DNA of 20,003 nucleotides, taken from contig FR879619.1 in NCBI GenBank assembly GCA_000434475.1, positions 564 through 20,566 of the forward strand, read 5' to 3'. The position numbers and the translations under genes were made by a program. This stretch comes from Dialister sp. CAG:486 (GTDB taxonomy: Bacteria; Bacillota; Negativicutes; Veillonellales; Dialisteraceae). Numbering within the stretch: position 1 is the stretch's first letter; the number at the start of each line of letters is the position of its first letter. Shown piece by piece: positions 14,241 to 20,003 of this stretch. Under the pieces are notes generated by a model. That model had not been told where the DNA came from. It saw nothing but the letters and a program-made list of their open reading frames with translations, and did no database searches.

Positions 14241-14792
14241 ATGTTACTGATCACGAAAATTCTGGCAGTCATCATCTTATTGATCTGCCTGGGATTCATT
14301 GCCTACTGGGCCATCGCCATCATCAAAGGCGACTGTGTGCTGAAGGTGATGAAGTCCAAGCGGACGCCTTTCCATGTGGAGTCCATGGATATGAAGAGCG
14401 TGACGCTCTCCTGCACACTGCCGATCAAGAACGTCGGCAAGCAGCTCGGCACCATCATGGATGCCTTTGTCCGCGTGTACCTGCCTTTTGAGCAGTACGA
14501 TGAAGCCGTCGTCACGGCACACCTCACCGATTTCGATATGCCGCGTCCCGATGACTACTGGCAGGCCTTCATCTTAGATCCGGGCAAGACGAAGAAATTC
14601 CTCATCACCCTGGAGATCAAGGGCAAGGGCGACAGCATTCTCCATGACTTGGAGACCTTCCCGGAAATGGGAATGGATGTCATTTATCAGGTCGTCGCAA
14701 GAAGCGACTACTACTATGCGAAGTCCCGCATCGTTCTTTCGAAGGAAGAGCTCAGAAATGCGCTCTATGAATATAAAACGGAGGTGAGATAA
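14241..14792 (+). CDS. Membrane-anchored protein of unknown function
   Basis: Not recognised. The ATG at 14241 is chosen over GTG 14232 because AGGAG (14226-14230) is only one base from the GTG; 183 residues. Residues about 4-29 form one hydrophobic helix, without a cleavage or lipobox motif, followed by a positively charged stretch (KVMKSKR). The rest (about 45-165) reads as alternating beta strands (for example SVTLSCTLPIKNVGKQLG, KKFLITLEIKG), like an immunoglobulin- or LEA14-like sandwich. The likely topology is an N-terminal anchor with one soluble domain; the side of the membrane is unclear. The stop codon directly abuts the start of the CofE-like gene (TAAATG), so the two probably work together. 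Codon bias is strong, suggesting substantial expression. Confidence 0.85.
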   Translation: MLLITKILAVIILLICLGFIAYWAIAIIKGDCVLKVMKSKRTPFHVESMDMKSVTLSCTLPIKNVGKQLGTIMDAFVRVYLPFEQYDEAVVTAHLTDFDMPRPDDYWQAFILDPGKTKKFLITLEIKGKGDSILHDLETFPEMGMDVIYQVVARSDYYYAKSRIVLSKEELRNALYEYKTEVR

Positions 14793-15440
14793 ATGGCAGA
14801 ATTAGAACTCATACCGATCCACACCCGTATCCTGACCCATCACGACAACATCGTCGATGCCATTCTGGAATACGCCGGCGACAAGATCACCGACCATGAC
14901 ATCGTCTGCAGTGCAGAGTCCGTCGTCGCCATCACCCAGAACCGCTACGTCCGTCCGGAAGAGCTGAATGTCTGCTGGCAGGCCCGTCTCATGAACCGCT
15001 TCGTCCCGTCCGCAGGCTCCATGGCGAGCATCTACGGCATGCAGGCAGCCATGGATGAAGAAGGGAAATGGAACATGCTCTTCTCCTTCGTCCTCGGCGC
15101 TGTCGCAAAGCTCTTCGGCAAGAACGGCGTCTTCTACGCCCGCTGCCGTCAGGCATCTCTGATCGATGATGTCACCGGTACCATGCCGCCTTTCGACAAA
15201 TGCCTCGTCTATGGTCCGGCGGATACCGACAATGTCTGTGAAAAGATCAAGAAGGCGACCGGCGCCTACGGCGCGGTCATCGCAGATGTCAATGACCTGA
15301 AACGCGCTGCCGTCCTCGGAAAGAGCCAGGGCCTTGACCCGAAACAGATCGCCAAGATCCTGATCGATAATCCTTTCGGCAATGACAACCAGAAAACACC
15401 GATCGTCATCATCAAGAACTTTACCGATATGATGAAGTGA
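14793..15440 (+). CDS. CofE-like (F420-0:gamma-glutamyl ligase fold) protein
   Basis: Resembles the coenzyme F420-0:L-glutamate ligase family, which adds gamma-linked glutamates using GTP. Seen: the opening LIPIHTRILTHHDN (6-19), HDIVCSAESVVAITQNR (35-51), and the C-terminal KSQGLDPKQIAKILIDNPFGND block (from 177), matching the family layout. 215 residues, shorter than archaeal CofE (about 245-250). Residues 60-120 (RLMNRFVPSAGSMASIYGMQ and a hydrophobic FSFVLGAVAKLFG) differ from the F420 enzymes as far as can be judged. No other F420 gene is present, and such anaerobes are not expected to make F420, so the substrate is probably different. It is coupled to the membrane protein before it (adjacent stop/start) and ends in a very strong terminator. 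The family assignment is fairly sure; the function is open. Confidence 0.82.
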   Translation: MAELELIPIHTRILTHHDNIVDAILEYAGDKITDHDIVCSAESVVAITQNRYVRPEELNVCWQARLMNRFVPSAGSMASIYGMQAAMDEEGKWNMLFSFVLGAVAKLFGKNGVFYARCRQASLIDDVTGTMPPFDKCLVYGPADTDNVCEKIKKATGAYGAVIADVNDLKRAAVLGKSQGLDPKQIAKILIDNPFGNDNQKTPIVIIKNFTDMMK

Positions 15441-15441
15441 G

Positions 15442-15490
15442 AAAAGGGGCAGTGAAGAAATGAATCCGCATTTCTTCACTGCTCCTTTTT
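15442..15490 (+). terminator. Strong intrinsic terminator after the CofE-like gene
   Basis: 21-bp stem with one G:U pair (left arm 15442-15462, right arm 15469-15489), 6-base loop, T-rich 3' side. It begins one base after the stop codon. Confidence 0.92.
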
Positions 15491-15843
15491 GCTTTGCTTT
15501 CATTCGGTTCAGGGTTCAAGGTTCGGGGCTCTCGTGGCGGCTTCGCCGCCTTTTTTTAGAGGATGGTATTCTCGTATCGCAGCCTTCCCCTCTAGGGGAA
15601 GGTGCCCGCAGGGGCGGATAGGGCAGACATGGTATGAAAGACAGCGGGGATAAGGTTTCCCAGTCACTCCTATGAGAGCTGCAAGTCCCCCGCAGCAGAA
15701 TGAAAGCGAAAATGAGACGATCGTTATTTCACATCCCTTTTTTCATGGGAGAAAGCCTTCCGGGAGCTCGAAGACCTCACGCTTTATGCGCCGCACCACA
15801 TCGCCTTCCCCAAAGGAGCCGAAGCCGCCGCGTCATTCCCTCA
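15491..15843. repeat. Gene-free gap with repeats and a second terminator-like hairpin
   Basis: GGTTCAGGGTTCAAGGTTCG heptamers; GGCGGC-TTC-GCCGCC followed by seven T (15536-15557), which would work as a backup terminator; a TTCTCGTATCG junction; and CCTTCCCCTCTAGGGGAAGG with GCCCGCAGGGGC (about 15585-15618), an inverted-repeat block of a kind seen between genes in other Firmicutes. GCGCCGCACCAC traces lie near 15788. Frames of 60-75 codons here lack ribosome sites and are not called. Confidence 0.6.
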
Positions 15844-15872
15844 TTGCCAAAATCCCATCCGTGCTTTATAAT
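15844..15872 (+). promoter_or_regulatory. Promoter for the small membrane protein gene
   Basis: TTGCCA (15844-15849), exact 17-bp spacer, TATAAT (15867-15872), about 36 bp upstream of the ATG. One of the best promoter matches in the window. Confidence 0.8.
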
Positions 15873-15908
15873 AGGTAACATAAAAATTCGTACAAGGATG
15901 GTGCATTT

Positions 15909-16223
15909 ATGCCACAACTTATAGATCTATCAGATGTTCAGGATTTCCACGCAGCCCGTTTTCTTATTTACTGGCTGATCGCTTCGGTCGTGGCCGTACT
16001 TACTGCCTACAGCATCAGCTACGAGCACAAAATGAAGTGGTTCCGTCAGAGAAAAGACAATGGCTTCATGGTGCGCCGCGGCGTGATGGGAAACTACAGT
16101 CTTCTCGGCGTGCCGCGCACGAAGGAGGGCTTTGCGATCACCTTCGGTATTTTTGCCGGAGCAGGCGTCATTTGGGCGCTGGTCGTCTTCGTCATTCTCC
16201 CGCTTCTGGGGTATGAGGTATAA
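15909..16223 (+). CDS. Small two-helix membrane protein, unknown
   Basis: Not recognised. 104 residues, ATG at 15909 with AAGGATGG about 8 bases upstream. Two hydrophobic helices (about 18-38, LIYWLIASVVAVLTAYSIS, and 75-101) flank a basic, charged loop of about 36 residues (KMKWFRQRKDNGFMVRRG). By the positive-inside rule the loop is cytoplasmic and both ends face out. It is a single-gene unit: consensus promoter before it and strong terminator after it (16269-16306). It precedes the decarboxylase beta subunit by 350 bp, but the terminator argues against co-transcription, so a shared function is not implied. Confidence 0.82.
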   Translation: MPQLIDLSDVQDFHAARFLIYWLIASVVAVLTAYSISYEHKMKWFRQRKDNGFMVRRGVMGNYSLLGVPRTKEGFAITFGIFAGAGVIWALVVFVILPLLGYEV

Positions 16224-16268
16224 ACTGCATAGGATTTCCTGCGGATGGCACGGGGGCAGGGAATAAAG

Positions 16269-16306
16269 AACAGGACCTGGCATTGAAAAATGTCAGGTCC
16301 TGTTTT
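16269..16306 (+). terminator. Intrinsic terminator of the small membrane protein gene
   Basis: 16-bp stem with one G:U pair (AACAGGACCTGGCATT and its partner), loop GAAA, followed by TTTT-CG. Confidence 0.9.
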
Positions 16307-16569
16307 CGTTAGGAATTTGACTAGGAGACGGGGAGACTAGGAGACAGCTGACTTCTATCCTCCAGCCTTCGGGTATCGCCCTGTTTCGTCATCCTGAGCG
16401 GCGAGAAACGTCGTATGAGAGATAACGAATGCCAGAACAGCTGCGACCTGAGTCGAAGGATCGCAGCGCAGCCGCTGCCACAACCCTGAACCCGCTGCCT
16501 TGAACCAATTCCAAGCGTCTATCGCTTTTCACATAGTCCCAATTCATTATTTCAATATAGGAGGTATTC
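16307..16569. repeat. Repeat-filled gap upstream of the decarboxylase gene
   Basis: GACTAGGAGAC units (16319-16346), TTCGGGTATCGCCC, then a GTCATCCTGAGCG..GAGAAACGTCGTATG..GAGTCGAAGGATC block (16383-16470) whose inverted partner is at 19583-19672, then CCCTGAA units. AGGAGG lies 6 bases before the ATG at 16570. No clear promoter was found by eye. Confidence 0.6.
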
Positions 16570-17721
16570 ATGGAGAACTGGGAAAAAGTTTTAGAAGAAT
16601 TATTCACCGGTGTCATGGGCATGTCCGACCCCACGGTCTGGGTCATGTTTGCCATCGGCGCAGTCCTGATCTGGCTCGGCGTAAAGAAGGACTATGAGCC
16701 TATGCTGCTCTTCCCGATGGGGGTGGGCTGTATCCTTGCCAATATCCCCGGGCACTTTGCGGTCATCCCGACGGATGGAGGAGAACCGGGATTTCTGTCT
16801 GTCCTCTATCAGGCGGGCATCGCCAATGAGCTTTTCCCGGTGCTGATCTTTATCGCGGTCGGTGCGATGTGTGAATTTGATGCGCTGATCCGTGCGCCGT
16901 ACGTCATGCTCTTTGCCGCAGCGGCTCATTTCGGTATTTTCGCAGCGACGATGCTGGCGTCTGTCGTCGGATTTCCTTTCAACGAAGCGGCATCCATTGG
17001 CATCATCGGGGCAGCGGATGGTCCGACCACCATTTTCGTCGCGCAGAAATTTGCGACGAACCTTCTCGCGCCCCTGACCGTGACGGCTTTCTGCTATATG
17101 TCACTTGTCCCGATCATCCAGCCTCCGATCGTGAAGCTCTTGACGACGAAGCATGAGCGCAGGATCCATATGGCGTACCGCGAAGAGAAACCGGTATCCT
17201 GGACAGTCAAGTTCCTTTTCCCATTCATGGTCGTCCTCTTTGCAGGGATCCTTGCACCGATCTCCGTGCCGCTCATCGGTGCGCTGATGTTCGGCAATAT
17301 GCTGAAGGTCTCCGGCGTCTGCGACTCACTCTCTGACACCGCGCAGAATGAGCTCTCGAATCTCGTGACCCTTTTCCTCGGCATCACGGTCGGTGCGACC
17401 ATGACGGCTGAGAATATCCTCACGCTGGATGTTTTGAAGATCCTGGCGCTGGGGGCTGTGGCTTTCGTCTTTGATACGGTCGGCGGCGTCCTCTTCGCAA
17501 AGGTCGTGAACCTTTTCCTCAACAAGAAGATCAATCCGATGATCGGGGCATGCGGCATTTCCGCGTTCCCGATGTCCGGGCGTGTCATCGCGAAGATGGC
17601 GCTCAAAGAGGACCCGACCAATTACATCATCCAGCACGCGATGGGCGTCAATGTGGCAGGCCAGGTGGCATCCGTCGTGGCCGGCGGTCTCGTCCTCGCG
17701 CTGATTCCTGTCCTTTCATAA
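16570..17721 (+). CDS. Na+-translocating decarboxylase beta subunit (OadB/MmdB/GcdB family)
   Basis: Integral membrane subunit that decarboxylates carboxybiotin and exports Na+, conserving energy from decarboxylation of oxaloacetate, methylmalonyl-CoA or glutaconyl-CoA. 383 residues, family size, with about nine to ten hydrophobic segments. Seen: SIGIIGAADGPTTIF (142-156) with the ion-path aspartate D150; GISAFPMSGRV (329-339); and HAMGVNVAGQVAS (356-368), corresponding to the family's conserved Asn/Ser ion-path region (usually GPNVAG; here GVNVAG). The carboxyltransferase and biotin carrier genes are not in the window, so which substrate it serves is unknown; in Veillonella-type anaerobes methylmalonyl-CoA is a common one. 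A 39-codon one-helix gene follows at 9 bp. Confidence 0.94.
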   Translation: MENWEKVLEELFTGVMGMSDPTVWVMFAIGAVLIWLGVKKDYEPMLLFPMGVGCILANIPGHFAVIPTDGGEPGFLSVLYQAGIANELFPVLIFIAVGAMCEFDALIRAPYVMLFAAAAHFGIFAATMLASVVGFPFNEAASIGIIGAADGPTTIFVAQKFATNLLAPLTVTAFCYMSLVPIIQPPIVKLLTTKHERRIHMAYREEKPVSWTVKFLFPFMVVLFAGILAPISVPLIGALMFGNMLKVSGVCDSLSDTAQNELSNLVTLFLGITVGATMTAENILTLDVLKILALGAVAFVFDTVGGVLFAKVVNLFLNKKINPMIGACGISAFPMSGRVIAKMALKEDPTNYIIQHAMGVNVAGQVASVVAGGLVLALIPVLS

Positions 17722-17730
17722 GGAGGCACT

Positions 17731-17850
17731 ATGACAAGTATCGAATCTTCCATCATGCTGACGGTCATCGCATATCCCATGGTCTTCGTGGTCATGGCGG
17801 TCTTTGCGGTGCTGACATACTATCTGAATAAAATGTTCCCGGGGGACTAG
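17731..17850 (+). CDS. 39-residue single-helix protein, OadG/gamma-like
   Basis: A very short gene: ATG at 17731 with AGGAGG four bases upstream, 9 bp after the decarboxylase beta stop, ending TAG at 17850. The protein has one membrane helix (about 8-32, MLTVIAYPMVFVVMAVFAVL) with a short polar N-terminus and a charged tail (NKMFPGD). The pattern of polar start, helix with a MVFVV-type core, and short tail resembles the helix of OadG-type gamma/delta subunits, which hold decarboxylase complexes together. Known subunits of this type are usually 55-115 residues, so this would be a minimal form. Coupled placement supports a role as an accessory subunit; this is inference. Confidence 0.72.
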   Translation: MTSIESSIMLTVIAYPMVFVVMAVFAVLTYYLNKMFPGD

Positions 17851-17996
17851 TGGCTGGTGACTGGTGACTGGTGAATGGTAGCTAGGGATTAGGAGTGACT
17901 AGTGACTTGAATACCACCTTCGGACATCGCCCCATATATATTCGCGGCGAAACCACCACAACCCCGAACCCTGAACCATGAACCTCGAACTTTCTA
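17851..17996. repeat. Heptamer tract and TTCGGACATCGCC module, copy 3
   Basis: GTGACTG/GTGAATG and TAGGGATTAG units (17851-17910), then TTCGGACATCGCCCCATATA with GCGGCGAAACC (17918-17955), then exact heptamers ACCCCGA, ACCCTGA, ACCATGA, ACCTCGA (17960-17990). It ends where the next promoter begins. No terminator for the decarboxylase pair is seen. Confidence 0.7.
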
Positions 17997-18025
17997 TTGT
18001 CTTTCTCTTCCCTGCCGTTTATAAT
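17997..18025 (+). promoter_or_regulatory. Promoter for the M18 aminopeptidase gene
   Basis: TTGTCT (17997-18002), 17-bp spacer, TATAAT (18020-18025). ATGATAATCATT just downstream (18032-18043) matches the core of a Fur-type operator half, which is only a weak hint of metal control. Confidence 0.72.
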
Positions 18026-18062
18026 ACTTACATGATAATCATTCTCTAAAGGAGGCTTTATT

Positions 18063-19436
18063 ATGAAAGAAACATATAGCAGAACCAAGTCTGTATGGCA
18101 GCGCATGGACGCCGATGAACGCCAGGCTGTCATGGACTATGGTGAAAAGTACAAGGCATTCCTGGACGCCGCACGCACCGAGCGTCTGGCAGCCGATGAG
18201 ATCATCGGTCAGGCAGAGGCCGCCGGTTTCAAGCCGGTCTATGATATGGACTCCCTCAAGCCGGGCGACAAGGTGTACTGGAACCAGAAGGGCAAGTCTG
18301 TGATCCTGGCTGTCATCGGGGAAGAACCGGTGCATGCAGGCATCAAGATCGTCGGTTCCCACATCGACTCTCCGCGCCTCGACCTCAAGGCCAATCCGGT
18401 GCATGAGCAGGATGGCATCGTATATTTCCGTACACACTACTATGGCGGCATCAAGAAGTACCAGTGGACCTGCATCCCGCTCGCGCTGATCGGTGTCGTA
18501 TACACGAAGGACGGCAAGAAGGTCGATATCAATATCGGTCTCAAAGATGACGATCCGATCTTCTACGTATCCGACCTTTTGATCCACATGGCGCAGGACC
18601 AGATGAAGAAAACGCTCGCAGAAGGCATCACGGGTGAACAGCTCCAGGCCATCGCAGGCACGAATGCCGAAGAAGATCTGAAGCCGAAGGAAGTCTTCAT
18701 GAAGATGCTGAAGGATACCTACGGCATCGAAGAGGAAGACTTTGCCGCTGCGGAGCTCGAACTCGTCCCGGCGACCAAGAGCCGTGACGTCGGCTTCGAC
18801 CGCTCCCTCATCGCCTCCTATGGACAGGATGACCGTGTCTGCTCCTATGCGAACCTCGAAGCGATCCTTCAGGCTAAACCGGGTGTCAAGACCCAGGCGG
18901 CACTCCTGACCGATAAAGAGGAGATCGGCTCCTACGGCAATACGGGCATGGAGTCCTCTTATTTCGTCAAATTCGTCATGAAGCTCCTCGCGCTGCAGGG
19001 CAAGGATGCCATCCTTGATTTCTATGAGACCATGGAAAACAGTGAAATGCTCTCCGCTGACGTGAACTCCTGCATGGATCCGATGTTTGCAGAGGTCTCC
19101 GAAAAGGACAATGCCTCCTTCCTCGGCTATGGCATCAATCTCACCAAGTATGGCGGCGCTCGCGGCAAGTCCGGCAGCAATGATGCGAATGCGGAATTCC
19201 TGCAGAAGATCCGCACCATTTTCAATGAAGCCGGTGTCTGCTGGCAGATCGGCGAGCTCGGCAAGGTCGATCAGGGCGGCGGCGGCACTATCGCCTTCAT
19301 GATGGCGGACTGGGGCGCAGAAGTGGTAGACTGCGGCACCGCCATGCTCTCCATGCATGCGCCGTATGATCTCCTCTCCAAGGCAGATGCCTACGAGACC
19401 TACCTCGCGTACAAAGCATTCTTTGAAAGTAAATAA
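18063..19436 (+). CDS. M18 family aminopeptidase (aminopeptidase I type)
   Basis: Cytoplasmic di-zinc aminopeptidase that removes N-terminal residues from peptides, often acidic ones in this family. 457 residues, typical; ATG at 18063 after AAAGGAGG. Seen: GSHIDSPRLDLK with metal-binding H100 and D102; GQDDRV with bridging D256 (or D257); DKEEIGS with the catalytic and metal-binding pair E286/E287; SADVN with D333; and SMHAPYDLLSKAD with H432. Every ligand expected for the co-catalytic site is present. It is a single-gene unit with its own promoter and a terminator 6 bases after the stop. Codon use is strongly biased, suggesting high expression. The family also contains large dodecameric particles; the oligomeric state cannot be read here. 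Confidence 0.95.
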   Translation: MKETYSRTKSVWQRMDADERQAVMDYGEKYKAFLDAARTERLAADEIIGQAEAAGFKPVYDMDSLKPGDKVYWNQKGKSVILAVIGEEPVHAGIKIVGSHIDSPRLDLKANPVHEQDGIVYFRTHYYGGIKKYQWTCIPLALIGVVYTKDGKKVDINIGLKDDDPIFYVSDLLIHMAQDQMKKTLAEGITGEQLQAIAGTNAEEDLKPKEVFMKMLKDTYGIEEEDFAAAELELVPATKSRDVGFDRSLIASYGQDDRVCSYANLEAILQAKPGVKTQAALLTDKEEIGSYGNTGMESSYFVKFVMKLLALQGKDAILDFYETMENSEMLSADVNSCMDPMFAEVSEKDNASFLGYGINLTKYGGARGKSGSNDANAEFLQKIRTIFNEAGVCWQIGELGKVDQGGGGTIAFMMADWGAEVVDCGTAMLSMHAPYDLLSKADAYETYLAYKAFFESK

Positions 19437-19442
19437 AATGTG

Positions 19443-19478
19443 AAAAGCGCCAAGCTCAGATGGAGCATGGCGCTTTTT
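19443..19478 (+). terminator. Intrinsic terminator of the M18 gene
   Basis: AAAAGCGCCA pairs with TGGCGCTTTT, extended by AGCTC/GAGC with one internal mismatch, ending in five T. Confidence 0.9.
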
Positions 19479-20003
19479 GATTGGGCTCGGGGTTCAGGGG
19501 AGAAATAGGTTAAACGGGTTCTGAAGGTTCAAAAGGTTCACCGGTTTTTCATCTTTCGTGAACAATGGATATTTAAAATTCGCGGCGCTTAGATCCTTCG
19601 ACTCAGTTCTCATATTTCAGATAAGCCATTCTTTAACATACGACGTTTTTCTCCGCTTAGGATGACGAAATGTGCCGCACCACCCCTCTGAACCCTCTGA
19701 ACCTGTAGAACCCGCTCTCTCTTTCGTACGTAATCAAGGGACGGCACGCCCCACGGGCGAACCCTGAAGTTTGAAAGCAGGGATGAGTAGCTAGGGATTA
19801 GGGATTAGAAGTGACTAGTGACTGGTGACTAGGAGACTAGGAGACATCAGGCTCTCGTATCGTCATTTCGAGCGAAGTCGAGAAATCTTTCTTGCAGACC
19901 GCTAAACGAAGGATATTTGAAAGCAGAAATACGTAGCACCAAGGCGTCGTTTCCCTGCCGGTGCTTATGTGATACTGACCGCAGTGCAAGAAAGATCCCT
20001 CGG
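19479..20003. repeat. Repeat-dense, gene-free right end
   Basis: In order: GGTTCAG-type heptamers (19484-19545); a GATCCTTCGACTCAG..CATACGACGTTTTTCTCC block (19583-19672), inverted relative to 16383-16470; CTCTGAACC units (19684-19712); a CGTAATCAAGGG block (19728-19741); the second copy of the composite repeat (19769-19890); and AGCACC/GGTGCT arms (about 19937-19966). No gene of credible length or ribosome site is visible up to the edge. Confidence 0.65.

Noticed and set aside
15672..15924. Two overlapping short plus-strand frames (68 and 74 codons)
   Set aside because: They have no ribosome site and run over repeat traces and the promoter of the next gene.
18039..19358. 439-codon open frame opposite the M18 aminopeptidase
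   Set aside because: Antisense to a gene with every metal ligand intact; no ribosome site or family resemblance.

Overview
The window looks like chromosomal DNA of a Gram-positive-type anaerobe, most likely in the Negativicutes (Veillonella/Dialister/Megasphaera-like). This is an inference from four things: strong AAAGGAGG-type ribosome binding sites, a T-box leader, a sodium-pumping decarboxylase beta subunit, and a moderately GC-rich, codon-biased coding style. No species can be fixed from the sequence alone.

Left part (1-7041, all minus strand). This is an arginine biosynthesis group: argF and argC are 17 bp apart, and argB and argD (cut by the window edge) follow after repeat-filled gaps. 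Together they give acetylglutamate kinase, acetylglutamyl-phosphate reductase, acetylornithine aminotransferase and ornithine carbamoyltransferase. No argJ is in view. Upstream are an isolated trpC, set between two nearly identical 77-bp direct repeats, and an M20 amidohydrolase with a tandem duplication inside its metal-binding motif.

Middle part (7042-13918, plus strand). A DEAD-box RNA helicase has an attenuator-like leader. Next comes a class I aminotransferase behind a T-box leader with two Stem I modules but only one antiterminator/terminator. A zinc-ribbon protein of unknown function follows. Then comes a ybgC-like thioesterase overlapping murI (glutamate racemase), and this pair is bracketed by a ~125-bp inverted repeat.

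Right part (13919-20003, plus strand). A two-gene unit pairs a membrane-anchored beta-rich protein with a protein resembling the F420-0:gamma-glutamyl ligase (CofE) fold. A small two-helix membrane protein has its own promoter and terminator. A Na+-translocating decarboxylase beta subunit is followed 9 bp later by a 39-codon single-helix gene (OadG-like). An M18 aminopeptidase ends the set.

Nearly every gap between transcription units is packed with dispersed repeats: tracts with a 7-bp period, a GCGGCGC-type hairpin module, a TTCGGGCATCGCC module, GTCATTTCGAGCG-type palindromes, and a palindromic element present in one long and two internally deleted copies. No tRNA, rRNA, CRISPR array, transposase or phage gene was found. 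The strongest candidates for something undescribed are the double-Stem-I T-box, the CofE-like/membrane-protein pair, the duplicated M20 active-site motif, and the heptamer repeat system.
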